A stretch of 64,000 bases of DNA, from positions 248,001 through 312,000 of the forward strand of contig NZ_CP042171.1 of the NCBI RefSeq assembly GCF_005938645.2, written 5' to 3'. Each line of letters starts with the position of its first letter. Positions within the stretch are counted from its first letter, which is position 1. The notes under the pieces were generated by a model, which saw nothing but the letters and a program-made list of their open reading frames with translations, was not told the DNA's origin and searched no databases. Shown piece by piece: positions 1 to 9,636 of the stretch. The stretch is from Pedobacter sp. KBS0701. GTDB taxonomy: Bacteria > Bacteroidota > Bacteroidia > Sphingobacteriales > Sphingobacteriaceae. Made by a program: the position numbers and the translations under genes.

Positions 1-258
1 CATCTTATCTCCACTCATTTTTTTTCCTGCCCTCAGAAAATTATCCATTCTGCCATTTGCTTTACATTGTGCAATTACATAGGGGATAGTTACTTTTGCA
101 TTGATCTCCATTTTTGGCTGCCAAAAGTTATCCTCTACATGAACCTTTGTAAACGCTACGGGCTTGATCGGATAATCTTTCTTTTGCGCAAACGTATTGA
201 ATGCCAATGAGATTAATAATGTGCAAAATAGGATTAGCTGATTTATTTTATTCTTCAT
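1..258 (-). CDS. GH127-like beta-L-arabinofuranosidase, N-terminal part (cut by window start)
   Basis: The first 86 codons are visible; the rest lies outside the window. The protein opens with a signal peptide (MKNKINQLILFCTLLISLAF, cleavage near FA-Q24). The mature start has the residues typical of DUF1680/GH127 enzymes: a PIKPVAFTKV stretch, then DNFWQPKME, then KVTIPYVIAQC and GRMDNF. GH127 enzymes remove terminal beta-L-arabinofuranosyl residues, using a cysteine nucleophile that would lie in the missing part. It is the last visible gene of minus-strand cluster 1, 373 bp downstream of the GH97 gene. The family call rests on the N-terminus only, so a different DUF1680 member is possible. 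Confidence 0.75.
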   Translation of the reverse strand, partial: MKNKINQLILFCTLLISLAFNTFAQKKDYPIKPVAFTKVHVEDNFWQPKMEINAKVTIPYVIAQCKANGRMDNFLRAGKKMSGDKM

Positions 259-631
259 ACTTATCTGGTTATTTAAGGATTTTGTGTTCATTATATAAAC
301 CTGACTATTCAAAATAGTATATAAGCTGATTAGCTTTTCGGTTATATTTAGAATCACACGAAGCTAGCGCATTTGAAAATAAAAGTCTAAGTGTTTTTTT
401 GCAGGTCGTAGCAAGATTTTACCTCAATCTTGGGTGTATGAGAACATTCTATTGCTCTGATATACCAATATATGACCCTGAATCTTTGTGGTAATAAGAG
501 CTAGTTTCTGTATAGAATAATTTGAAATTTTTTGTTTATTACAGGCCTGCCAGATTCCAAGATCTCTCCATTTAGCTGTGCTACAGTCGAGATGACAACC
601 ATTCTATTACATACTCTCCTGTGGAGCTATT
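259..631. other. Intergenic spacer between GH97 and GH127 genes
   Basis: AT-rich spacer without a credible gene. It holds a short perfect inverted repeat (CAAGATT/AATCTTG, about 410-430) and, at 552-597, half of a dispersed family A repeat. No clear promoter was found, so it is open whether the GH127 gene is co-transcribed with GH97. Confidence 0.6.
552..597. repeat. Family A interspersed repeat, half copy
   Basis: Carries the recognisable arm (GATCTCTCCATTT...CAGTCGAGATGAC) of the repeat seen complete at 2941-3056, 21314-21449 and 52243-52358. Only one arm is present, so this is a decayed or solo half. Confidence 0.6.
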
Positions 632-2620
632 TTATTTTGCCACGATTACATTCGCTCCGCCTGGTAAAAGTTTTAGTTTTAATTGTTTTGTCTTATTTAA
701 TTTCAGCTGTTTTATTTGAGGTGAACGGTCGCCGGCATCTGAGTATAAGGTAACTTCAGTACCTGATAACATTGGAAGCGAAATGTCGATTGTTTTCTCC
801 GTAGTTTCAGCATTTATAGCGGCAATATACCAGGCATCGCCATGGCGACGTGCCAATACACAATATTTTCCAGGATATCCATCAAGGAAAACAGTATTGT
901 CCCAGGTTGTTGGCACATTTTTCATAAAATCGATCACGTGAGGCGCAACATCGCTGAGGTTATTTGGGGTGATGCCAAAATTCTGCACTGGATTCTGGAA
1001 AAGAATAGCGGTTGCCAATTGGAAAGTTTCTGTTGTTTTTCTGATTGTTCCTCCGTCATTTTTCTTGTTATGGCGCTTATTTAAAAGAACGGGGCCGAAA
1101 TCCATTGAGCCGATAGCATTTCGGATAAAGGGGTGAAGGCTGGCATTGAAAGCTTCGTTATCATTGGCATGTTGCCCAAATATCAGGTTCTCGGATGCCA
1201 ATACCGCCTCGCTTCCAGCATAATTAGGGTACATTCTTTCCCAACCTCTGGGTATTGTACAGCCATGGAAGATTACCGTTAAACCAAAAGTGTTGGCATC
1301 AGCTAAAATATCTTCATACAGTTTCATGGTTTCCTGTTTGTCGCCACCAAAGAAATCTACCTTAATTCCTTTCACCCCAATCTGCTGCATCCACGCCATT
1401 TCCTGTTTTCTTGCAGAGGCGGTATTCATTTTATATTTAGGACTTTGTGGCGCATCGTTCCAAAAACCATTGGAGTTATACCACAAGGCAATGCCAACCT
1501 TTTTGTCTTTGCCATAGGCAACCAGTTCCTCGATTTTTTTCCGTCCGATCTTTGTGTCCCACCAGTTATCAATCAGTACAAACTCATAACCCATGGCCGC
1601 AGAAAGATCAATAAACTTTTTCTGATCCTCGAAATTAATACTTTCATCTTGCCATAACAGCCAGCTCCAGGTAGACCGGCCAAAGGTATAGTTTTTCGAT
1701 GCGGCATACTGCGGCGCTACAACATCGAATGGAACAGTAGTTTCAACAATCGGTTTAAGTGTACGTCCGACAGTAATGGTACGCCAGGGTGTATTGCCTG
1801 GTAATGATATCGTTGGATTTGCACTACCGATGCCATTGTTTTCTCCCTTCTCCGGGAAAGCAATTTTGTAATGACCATCTTTAGTGCCTTCGCTTAGCCT
1901 GGAACCACAGTATAGCGAATTTACGCCCGTTTCTGAAAGTAATACCCAGCCTTCATTCCCTAAATGGAAAAGGGCGGGAAAAGTATAACCTATGCCATAT
2001 TTTGAAGGGACGCCCATGGCCTGATCAGGATTATATTCTTCTTCGTAGCTAGGCTTGGTTTTCATCCAGCCTATCATGGGGGTAGCCTGCGGGGTTAAAA
2101 ACGTAGTGGTATTTGCCGGGAATTTGTATCCGCTCAATTCTTCTTCAATTACAAAGGTTGCGGCTTCACCGGTCTGAGGAACCTGATATCTAAAGGCAAT
2201 ATCGTTATTGCTCACGCGAAATACTACTTCAATCTGGTTCTTTTTGGTATTCTCAAATTTGCAGATGAGCTCATTTGCCTGGTAGCTTACACTACTGATC
2301 TTGATTTTTGGTTCATTGTAACGCTCATCGATTCGTCGTAATTGCTTACCGGTTAGCTTGAGACCGGAAGATAAGTCCATCTGGCTTCCGCGAAGTCCCA
2401 GAGGAGATCGCTCAATCATTTCTTTTCCCCGTAGTACTACATTGTAATAAAGTTTACCCTCGTTTAAATATAATTTAACCATTAATTTCTGATCTGGACT
2501 TGTAACGTTCAGGTCTTGGGCAAAAGATAAAACGTGGCTGGTAACCAATGCCATTACCAGTAAAATGCCTTTAAAATAATTCATAGCTAAAGATTTGTGG
2601 AGTAATTTTGGGATATTCAT
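632..2620 (-). CDS. GH97 glycoside hydrolase, retaining subgroup (alpha-galactosidase-like)
   Basis: Secreted GH97 enzyme of about 662 residues. GH97 has two mechanistic groups: inverting SusB-type alpha-glucosidases, and retaining alpha-galactosidase or beta-L-arabinopyranosidase types. The stretch GIKVDFFGGDKQ places an Asp (about 422 from this start) where the retaining group has its nucleophile. An N-terminal beta-sandwich (about 40-290) precedes a TIM barrel (FGRSTWSWLLW, YEFVLIDNWWD) and a C-terminal sheet. The codon before this ATG is GTG, so ATG 2620 is preferred; ATG 2584 (MNYFKGILLVMALV) gives a cleaner signal peptide ending at FAQ. In xylan loci such enzymes remove terminal alpha-galactose or related caps from side chains; the substrate here is inferred. 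A second GH97 lies at 18891-20822. Confidence 0.88.
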   Translation of the reverse strand: MNIPKLLHKSLAMNYFKGILLVMALVTSHVLSFAQDLNVTSPDQKLMVKLYLNEGKLYYNVVLRGKEMIERSPLGLRGSQMDLSSGLKLTGKQLRRIDERYNEPKIKISSVSYQANELICKFENTKKNQIEVVFRVSNNDIAFRYQVPQTGEAATFVIEEELSGYKFPANTTTFLTPQATPMIGWMKTKPSYEEEYNPDQAMGVPSKYGIGYTFPALFHLGNEGWVLLSETGVNSLYCGSRLSEGTKDGHYKIAFPEKGENNGIGSANPTISLPGNTPWRTITVGRTLKPIVETTVPFDVVAPQYAASKNYTFGRSTWSWLLWQDESINFEDQKKFIDLSAAMGYEFVLIDNWWDTKIGRKKIEELVAYGKDKKVGIALWYNSNGFWNDAPQSPKYKMNTASARKQEMAWMQQIGVKGIKVDFFGGDKQETMKLYEDILADANTFGLTVIFHGCTIPRGWERMYPNYAGSEAVLASENLIFGQHANDNEAFNASLHPFIRNAIGSMDFGPVLLNKRHNKKNDGGTIRKTTETFQLATAILFQNPVQNFGITPNNLSDVAPHVIDFMKNVPTTWDNTVFLDGYPGKYCVLARRHGDAWYIAAINAETTEKTIDISLPMLSGTEVTLYSDAGDRSPQIKQLKLNKTKQLKLKLLPGGANVIVAK

Positions 2621-2940
2621 CACAACGGAATAAGCTTATTTGGTATAGATTTATCTGATCAGTTTCGAAAGCGAAAATTAGGCAATATTTTTAAATGTTA
2701 TGGTAACGTTTATTATTTTTTTCCCATTTTCTTTTTCTTCTGTACCAGTAGTTGAACAAAACTGTTGCTGCCACTAAGCTCCGGTAGTTTTTTATTCTCA
2801 AAATCCTCAAAGTTATTTTGCTTAACTAAGATCCTGTTTAAATTTTTACAGCAAATATTACCTAGCCTTTGGCTATCATCCTGAACGATAATTTATATAT
2901 AAAATACAGATGGATAAAGAAGGTGAATGGTCTAGAAGTA

Positions 2941-3056
2941 TCATTCGACCGCAGTGGAGAACCCGAAGGTTCTGCGAAGCAAAATCTTTTAAATTTGATT
3001 TCAATAAATAGTACAAAGATCTCTCCACTTCGCGTTGCTCCGGTCGAGATGACGAC
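2941..3056. repeat. Family A interspersed palindromic repeat, complete copy
   Basis: The outer arms are inverted copies: TCATTCGACCGCAGTGGAGA on the left, and TCTCCACTTCGCG...CGGTCGAGATGAC on the right. An AT-rich centre and a GTTCTGCGAAGCAAAATCTT segment lie between. Similar copies occur at 21314, 50568 and 52243, always between genes. Confidence 0.8.
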
Positions 3057-3079
3057 CATCCTATTGGTGTCTGTTGATG

Positions 3080-3180
3080 GTAGCGTAATGGATTGCTTTC
3101 ATTAATTTGTTGAAATGGTCTTCGACTACGCTCAGACTGACATGCGAATTAATTTTATTTAATTTTTAAACACGTTCTAA
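3080..3180 (-). repeat. Family B MITE-like element
   Basis: Read on the minus strand it gives AGAACGTGTTTAAAAATT, then AAATAAAATTAATTCG, TGTCAGTCTGAGCGTAGTCG, AAGACCATTTC and GCAATCCATTACGCTAC. The same order is found at 27885, 50441 and 59653. It has no coding capacity and lies between the GH43 and GH97 genes. Confidence 0.75.
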
Positions 3181-3340
3181 AATAAATAACTGAATAGGAT
3201 TAGATTAACCAATTTTCCGTTTTATAACTTTAAAACAATTTTTGTAGTCAATCCTTAGAACGATTAAAAATAGAATAAAACAATTCGAAATTAGCAATTA
3301 ACTCAAAGGCCCCACGACCAACAGTTTTATCAATCCGGAT

Positions 3341-4720
3341 TTACTTTTTTATCATCTTCCACCAGTCTAAACTGAATATTCCCTCTTTAAATACCAGGAA
3401 TAGGTCGTGCTTGCCCTTTACCTCATTAAGCGTACAGGAGATTGTTTCCCATTTGGTATCTTTACTTTTTATGGGAAGTGTTCCGATTAACCTGCCATTT
3501 TGATCATCAATTCTGATTTCCAGCTTTCCTCCGCCAGTAATGGAAGTTAAACTGGCTTCAAACTTTTTAGCACCACTTTTAAAGTCCACACCTTTAATTT
3601 TGATGAAAGCACCTGGCTGTTTATTGGTGGTGAAAATACGCCCGTTTACAGCGTCTTTTTCTGCTTTAATACCTTCAGACCAGCTTATGGTTTCAGCTTC
3701 GGTACGTTTGAAAGGACTTAAATTACCGATTTGTTTCACTCCGGTTTCCGACCACCATGGCATCTCCTGGATTGTACCATCCTGGTTGTAGCTGAGTTCT
3801 TCCACACAAACCGAGCGTCTTTCATGATGTTTATCGGTGATCATAAAATTTAACCGGAAATTAAAACCAAACAAATATGATTTACCCTTGTAATCAATAA
3901 TTCCAGGGTGATTTCCTGAAGATTTTTCATTTGGTTTCATCAGGTAATCCTTATAGTCCCAGGGACCGGTTGCATTTTTGCTCATTGCGTAAGCAATCCC
4001 TTCCGGGCAACAAGTAGAGGCATAGGCGAGATAGTAGTGGTCGTGACGTTTATAAGTCCACGGACCTTCCTGGTAGTGGTAAGCATCAGCTTTGGTTTGC
4101 CCTTTTTCTTTACCTACATCTTTTACTTTAACGATTTCCCCTGAATAGGAGATCATGTCTTTATTTAACTTTACATACCAGAGGTTTGGATTACCCCAAT
4201 ACAGATAGGCTTGTCCGTCATCATCAATAAACACAGAGGGATCAATGTCATTCCACAGATGGTCATCATCAATAAGCCTTTTTCCTATAGGATCTTTGAA
4301 TGGGCCATAAGGACTGTCTGCTACCAAGACCCCAATGCCACTTCCCTGTACCGGACAATACAGGTAGAATTTTCCATTACGCTCAATACATTGAGGTGCC
4401 CAGGCTCCGTTATCCTGCTTCCCCCAGGTGAAGTTTTTCAGAGATGCAATAGCGCCGTGGTCTGTCCAGTTTACCATATCTGTTGAAGTATAAAGAAGCC
4501 AATCCTTCATCAGGAATTTACCCATTCCAGGACCCGCATTATCTTCATCATGGGAGGTGTACAGGTATACGGTATCTTTATATACCATTGGTGCCGGATC
4601 GGCCGTAAATTTAGTCTGTATGATAGGATTTTGGGCTAAAGTGCCCAGCGTTACGAAACTTAAAAGTAAGCTTGCGCCTATTCTGAATTTCTTTACCATT
4701 TTTATATGTGTTATTTTCAT
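3341..4720 (-). CDS. GH43 arabinofuranosidase/xylosidase with C-terminal CBM6
   Basis: Secreted five-bladed propeller enzyme with a carbohydrate-binding tail. The catalytic base is D41 in FTADPAPMVY, the modulating Asp lies in NDIDPSVFIDDDGQAY, and the acid is the Glu of YQEGPW. From about residue 335 the tail begins RTEAETISWSEGI, typical of CBM6, and ends LDWWKMIKK. The signal peptide is clearest from the internal Met8 (position 4699, MVKKFRIGASLLLSF, cleavage after LAQ), so that may be the true start. It is a close paralogue of the next gene upstream (4863-6236). GH43-CBM6 proteins of this layout act on arabinoxylan side chains or xylo-oligosaccharides; exact specificity cannot be read from sequence. 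Confidence 0.9.
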   Translation of the reverse strand: MKITHIKMVKKFRIGASLLLSFVTLGTLAQNPIIQTKFTADPAPMVYKDTVYLYTSHDEDNAGPGMGKFLMKDWLLYTSTDMVNWTDHGAIASLKNFTWGKQDNGAWAPQCIERNGKFYLYCPVQGSGIGVLVADSPYGPFKDPIGKRLIDDDHLWNDIDPSVFIDDDGQAYLYWGNPNLWYVKLNKDMISYSGEIVKVKDVGKEKGQTKADAYHYQEGPWTYKRHDHYYLAYASTCCPEGIAYAMSKNATGPWDYKDYLMKPNEKSSGNHPGIIDYKGKSYLFGFNFRLNFMITDKHHERRSVCVEELSYNQDGTIQEMPWWSETGVKQIGNLSPFKRTEAETISWSEGIKAEKDAVNGRIFTTNKQPGAFIKIKGVDFKSGAKKFEASLTSITGGGKLEIRIDDQNGRLIGTLPIKSKDTKWETISCTLNEVKGKHDLFLVFKEGIFSLDWWKMIKK

Positions 4721-4862
4721 TTAGTTTTATTTTAAGGGCTGATGTGGATTTTCCTAGCCATAATTCCATTTAATTTGCTTAGTTCCTGATAAAGAAACCG
4801 CAGTTAAACATCTTAATGTGAGCGCCACAGCGCTGGAACCTGAGGTGATTAATAACCTGCCA

Positions 4863-6236
4863 TTAGCGGATCAAGCGCCAGGAGTCAAAATTAAAAAGCT
4901 CACTGCCCTCACCTTTGAATACCAAATACAGGTCATGTACACCAGTGATCCGGTCTGTTTTACACAGCTGGGCTTTCCAATCCTGAGTATTTTTGGTTGA
5001 TTTTGCTTCCAGTTTTCCCAGTAGCTTACCGCTTAAGCTATCTGCCCGAAGTTCTATATTTCCTTTTGAGGATAGGGAGGCTACTGTTGCTTCAAACTTC
5101 GTAGCGCCTTTGCCAAAATCTACACTGCGGATTTTGATGTAATCCCCATTGTCAATATTGGATACATAAATAGCCCCTGTTAAGCTATCTTTGGCGGTTT
5201 TTATACCTTCTGACCATGCTATGGTTTCGGCTTCAACACGGGTAAAAGGATCTAAGTTTGAGGCGCTTTTCAGTACGCCTGTTTTTGTGCGGTTAATTCT
5301 CGGAATAGATCCATCAGGGTTAAAGCTGAATGGTTCAATACAAACCGAACGTTTGAAGCCCCCACCCCCAGGTAAAGCCCCGTCATGATAAAATAAATAA
5401 GACTGGCCTTTGAAATCGATATAGCCGGGGTGATTGGTGAATGCACCACGATCTTCGATCACTTTCATAATCGTATCCCCATATATCCAAGGGCCTGTTG
5501 GACCTTTGCTGGTAGAATAAGCCAAATGTTCAGGAACGCCTCCAGCCGGATAAATCAGGTAATATTTGCTTTTCCGCTTAAAGAACCATGGTCCTTCCTC
5601 ATATTCCGATGGTCTTTTTTCCAAATCTTTTTTCCTCGTACTAAAGCCCTGCTTGTTTAGCGGCACTTTCACGATTCCGACTTTTTCATCATAAGAGACC
5701 ATATCTTTATTCAGTTTTACATAATATAATTGAGGATTGCCCCAATAGAGATAAGCCTGCCCGTCATCATCGATAAAAACAGTTGGATCAATGTAGCCAA
5801 AGCCTGAAAGCAATGGCTTGCCTATTGCATCTTTAAAGCCTGCTGTAGGCGTGTCTGAAATGGCAACACCAATAGCGTTCCCGCCATTTTTTTGGTTAAC
5901 GGGTAAGTAATAGTAAAATTTCTCATCCCTGAATATGCACTGGCCTGCCCATGCATCACCGCGCGACCAGCTAAAATCTTTATAGGATAAAATTGCTCCA
6001 TGATCAGTCCAGTTAACCATATCCTTTGAAGAATAACACCGCCAATCGTTCATGGTGAAAAAGTTTTTCACCGTAACATCTTCATCATGCGAAGTATATA
6101 GATAAACGGTTCCATTGTGTACCATTGGTGCCGGGTCAGCTGTATAATAGGTCTGAACGATTGGGTTCTGGGCAAAACTTGCCAATACTGACAGCAGGCC
6201 CGTAAAAAGTGATATCCCAAATATTTTTTTCTGCAT
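4863..6236 (-). CDS. GH43 arabinofuranosidase/xylosidase with C-terminal CBM6 (paralogue)
   Basis: Same architecture as the 3341-4720 protein: signal peptide ending SFAQ (residues 1-23), GH43 propeller (about 30-330), CBM6 (about 335-457). Catalytic features are D34 in YYTADPAPMVH, the Asp of GYIDPTVFIDDDGQAY, and the Glu of YEEGPWFFKR. It lies 9 bp downstream of the CE6-like esterase gene and 142 bp upstream of its paralogue, which implies one transcript. Sequence differences around the EGPW and GGVPEH segments suggest the two copies split side-chain or linkage specificity; this is inference. Confidence 0.9.
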   Translation of the reverse strand: MQKKIFGISLFTGLLSVLASFAQNPIVQTYYTADPAPMVHNGTVYLYTSHDEDVTVKNFFTMNDWRCYSSKDMVNWTDHGAILSYKDFSWSRGDAWAGQCIFRDEKFYYYLPVNQKNGGNAIGVAISDTPTAGFKDAIGKPLLSGFGYIDPTVFIDDDGQAYLYWGNPQLYYVKLNKDMVSYDEKVGIVKVPLNKQGFSTRKKDLEKRPSEYEEGPWFFKRKSKYYLIYPAGGVPEHLAYSTSKGPTGPWIYGDTIMKVIEDRGAFTNHPGYIDFKGQSYLFYHDGALPGGGGFKRSVCIEPFSFNPDGSIPRINRTKTGVLKSASNLDPFTRVEAETIAWSEGIKTAKDSLTGAIYVSNIDNGDYIKIRSVDFGKGATKFEATVASLSSKGNIELRADSLSGKLLGKLEAKSTKNTQDWKAQLCKTDRITGVHDLYLVFKGEGSELFNFDSWRLIR

Positions 6237-6245
6237 TTTTTGATG

Positions 6246-7202
<957 letters not shown>

Positions 7203-7207
7203 TTAAC

Positions 7208-7234
7208 CTGAAGCTAAAATATTAAATGCTTCAG
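7208..7234. repeat. Short inverted repeat in the leader of cluster 1
   Basis: Perfect 7-bp arms CTGAAGC and GCTTCAG separated by 13 AT-rich bases containing AATATT, lying 9 bp upstream of the annotated esterase start. It could form a hairpin over the translation start or be an operator; neither is shown. Confidence 0.45.
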
Positions 7235-7531
7235 ATTGGAACTAGCATTTTTCATCATAAAAAAAGCTCATTTGGGCAAAATTTATCGGCCAGCCTGATA
7301 CCTGCGATAAACTAATTTTGGCAATTGAATAACAGATTATAAGCAGAAGCATTAAAAAAAGCGGGCGTTATACCTGTTTTATAATTTTATAATCAACATT
7401 TCTGCTATCATATTATTCAAAGTTTCTATCCTAAATTCTTCTTTTAACATAGTTTTATCTTTTGCCTCACCTATATTTTTCGAATCTGTTTATCCGAAAA
7501 ATTGCGGCAAAATTTTAACCAAATAAATCTA

Positions 7532-7603
7532 TGCTTGGAGCACTCTTCTTATGTAACTGGTGTTGTATTGCCTGTAGATGGAGGCAATTCGATAGGATTT
7601 TAA
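7532..7603 (+). pseudogene. 3' remnant of a short-chain dehydrogenase/reductase gene
   Basis: The plus-strand frame ending at TAA 7601-7603 reads CLEHSSYVTGVVLPVDGGNS then IGF-stop. The segment SSYVTGVVLPVDGG is the classical C-terminal signature of SDR oxidoreductases (FabG, gluconate dehydrogenase and Bacteroidota mannonate-oxidoreductase types). No upstream SDR motifs (TGxxxGIG, YxxxK) are found, so only about 22 codons survive. Because uxuA lies about 4 kb away, the lost gene may have been the fructuronate/mannonate oxidoreductase of the same pathway; that is inference. Confidence 0.7.
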
Positions 7604-7677
7604 ACCTATCTAAATCATGGTGCTTCCTGAATAGGATAAATTTTTCTGTAATCGTATTTAACTAAAAATGAATAATA

Positions 7678-8778
7678 ATGAATCCAAAAATTAAAAGCCA
7701 ATCTATTTTGGCCGTTGCGCTAATTGCTGCTTTAGGTAGCTCGTGTCAGGAAAGAAGCAAGAACTCAGAAAAAACTGAAGCTGCAAAAACTGAAGCAAAA
7801 CACTACCTTTCTGAACCGCTGGTGAAGGAAATTTATACTGCAGACCCTTCTGCACATGTGTTTAACGGGAAAATTTACATCTATCCATCTCATGATATTG
7901 AATCGGGTATAAAGGAAAATGATAACGGTGATCATTTTGATATGAAGGATTATCGGATTCTTAGTATGGACAGTATAGGAGGTAAGGTTACTATTCATGA
8001 TACCGCACTCTCTGTAAGTGACATTCCATGGGCGGGCAGGCAATTATGGGCACCGGATGCGGCCTATAAAAATGGCACCTACTATCTCTATTTTCCTGTG
8101 AAGGATAAAAATGATGTCTTCAGGATTGGAGTGGCAACATCTAAAGATCCAGCCGGACCATTCAAAGCAGCTAAAGAGCCAATTGAAGGTAGCTTTAGTA
8201 TTGATCCTGCGGTTTTTACCGATACTGACGGCAGCAGCTACATGTATTTTGGTGGAATCTGGGGCGGACAGCTTCAACGCTGGAAAGACGGAAAATATGA
8301 TCCGAATGGTTCTAAAACTGATTCTGAAAAAGAAAACGAACCTGCTTTGAATGCTAAAGTAGTAAAACTTAGCAAGGATATGACTGCTTTTGACGGGAAA
8401 GTAAAAGATGTTGTAATCTTAGATCAGCAAGGCAAACCGCTTCTTACCAAGGATCATGACCGTAGATTCTTTGAAGGCGCCTGGATGCACAAATATAACG
8501 GGAAGTATTATTTTACTTATTCAACAGGCGACACTCATTTTCTCGCATCTGCAATATCGGATAATCCATGGGGACCCTTTAAATATCAGGGCACTTTCAT
8601 GACTCCTGTTGAGGGCTGGACTACTCATCATTCCATTGTTGAAATCAAAGGTAAGTGGTATATCTTTTATCATGATACACAACTCTCGGGAAAAACACAT
8701 TTAAGAAACGTGAAAGTAACTGAACTTAATCACCTTAAAGATGGCACAATTGAATTGATAAAACCCAATAAAGATTAA
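7678..8778 (+). CDS. GH43 (subfamily 1-like) beta-xylosidase/arabinofuranosidase lipoprotein
   Basis: Single-domain GH43 of 366 residues with a lipoprotein signal: the lipobox LGSSC puts the lipidated cysteine at residue 23, followed by a Lys/Glu-rich linker. The catalytic base is D56 in IYTADPSAHVF, the middle Asp lies in FSIDPAVFTDTDG, and the acid Glu is in FFEGAWMHK. The phrase DPSAHVFNGKIYIYPSHD is characteristic of the group containing Bacteroides xylosidase/arabinosidase enzymes. There is no CBM. It stands alone on the plus strand and directly follows the SDR remnant. It probably acts on xylo-oligosaccharides at a membrane surface; which face cannot be told. Confidence 0.88.
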   Translation: MNPKIKSQSILAVALIAALGSSCQERSKNSEKTEAAKTEAKHYLSEPLVKEIYTADPSAHVFNGKIYIYPSHDIESGIKENDNGDHFDMKDYRILSMDSIGGKVTIHDTALSVSDIPWAGRQLWAPDAAYKNGTYYLYFPVKDKNDVFRIGVATSKDPAGPFKAAKEPIEGSFSIDPAVFTDTDGSSYMYFGGIWGGQLQRWKDGKYDPNGSKTDSEKENEPALNAKVVKLSKDMTAFDGKVKDVVILDQQGKPLLTKDHDRRFFEGAWMHKYNGKYYFTYSTGDTHFLASAISDNPWGPFKYQGTFMTPVEGWTTHHSIVEIKGKWYIFYHDTQLSGKTHLRNVKVTELNHLKDGTIELIKPNKD

Positions 8779-8898
8779 GTTAGCAAGTAAGAATTAAGTT
8801 AAACCTTTCTAAAAAAGAAAGCACTGGTATTACAAAACCAGGTTTTTTTGAATTTTTATCTTCAGAGGCTGTATCATAACTTGTAATTCATTTTGAAT

Positions 8899-8972
8899 TT
8901 GTCACGTTGAGCCTGTCGAAACGCCTTGCAAGGCATTTAAAACAGGTCCTTCGACAGGCTCAGGATGACAAT
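8899..8972. repeat. Family D palindromic repeat
   Basis: Inverted arms TTGTCACGTTGAGCCTGTCG and CGACAGGCTCAGGATGACAA flank about 30 bases. The arms differ only at the ACGT/ATCC segment. This is the spacer-repeat type common in Pedobacter-like genomes. Confidence 0.7.
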
Positions 8973-9070
8973 TCTATGTTTATGAGACAGTCTCTAAAGA
9001 TTATCAAAATGTTCATTGTATTATCAAAGGTATTTCAACAGACTATCTTAAAAGATTCCAATAAAAAAAT

Positions 9071-9167
9071 CGTCATTGCTGAGAAACGAAGCAATCTTAA
9101 TGCTCACGCTAGTAGCGATCGTTGTAAGATTGCTTCGTCGGCTGAAAAAGCCTTTTCGCAATGACGA
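9071..9167. repeat. Family C palindromic repeat
   Basis: Arms CGTCATTGCTGAGAAACGAA and TCGCAATGACG surround two inverted copies of GAAGCAATCTT / AAGATTGCTTC and a GGCTGAAAAAGCC hairpin. The same pieces recur at 21121-21239 and as a half copy at 50753-50790. Confidence 0.75.
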
Positions 9168-9279
9168 TTTATTGGGGGGATCTACAATATTAAATTCTCC
9201 TGTTTCTCCTATTAATTTTATTCCATAAATTACCTCTATCATTGATGTTATTTTACAAATAATTATTAATCAGCATTTT

Positions 9280-9500
9280 AACTGCTTTCGCATTTCCATC
9301 CAGCTAGGCCATAGCACGATATCCCCGTTCTACTTAAATCCGGCCTAACAAATTTTTCGGCCTGTACTGTCCAAGCCAACCTACCAGCTTCGAAAGAAAA
9401 ATTTTCAGCCGGCAGTTTTTGTTTCTTTTTGATGCCAAAAAGAAAGAGCCCTTCGGCGGCGGCGAGCCGAGGCAAGACCGCGCCCTTGGACAAGAGAAGA
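9280..9500. repeat. Probable family F interspersed repeat
   Basis: Locally GC-rich stretch with GGCCTGTACTGTCC and a pseudo-symmetrical TTTTTGATGCCAAAAAG, followed by GCGGCGAGCCG. Composition differs sharply from the flanking AT-rich spacer. I recognise the style from Pedobacter/Mucilaginibacter spacers, but there is only one copy here, so the repeat call is tentative. Confidence 0.4.
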
Positions 9501-9561
9501 CAATTATACGTCACATATTGATTTTAAACAATAAGTTAACCCGCAGGATGACAATTAGAAA

Positions 9562-9605
9562 GGCCCTCCTCTCGATCCGATAACTACCGGATGGAGAGGA
9601 GGACC
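9562..9605 (-). terminator. Long hairpin, probable terminator of the 9637 GH43 gene
   Basis: On the minus strand GGTCCTCCTCTCCATCCG and CGGATCGAGAGGAGGGCC form an 18-bp near-perfect stem around an 8-base loop. TTTCT follows, and the stem starts 32 bp after the GH43 stop codon. Confidence 0.75.
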
Positions 9606-9636
9606 TTAAACTGATTATACGACTTAGTGTCGTCTG

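Larger units (their letters stand above)
2624..3340. other. Spacer holding repeats and a possible gene remnant
   Basis: This 717-bp gap splits minus-strand cluster 1. It holds a complete family A repeat (2941-3056) and a family B element (3080-3180, minus orientation). On the minus strand, about 2713-2890 reads as some 60 codons without a start, ending KKMGKK-stop and including FEDFENKKLPELSG, which looks protein-like but is unrecognised. Confidence 0.55.
8779..9636. other. Repeat-rich convergent spacer
   Basis: An 858-bp gap between converging GH43 genes. It holds three different repeat types (8899-8972, 9071-9167, 9280-9500) and a strong hairpin serving the minus-strand gene (9562-9605). 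No gene is supported; open frames here are accidents of the repeats. Confidence 0.65.

Noticed and set aside
532..753. Plus-strand ORF overlapping the GH97 3' end and the half family A repeat
   Set aside because: Made of repeat sequence and antisense GH97; no protein-like character.
9048..9514. Several ORFs in the spacer between converging GH43 genes
   Set aside because: They run through palindromic repeats and hairpins; their amino-acid patterns mirror the repeats.
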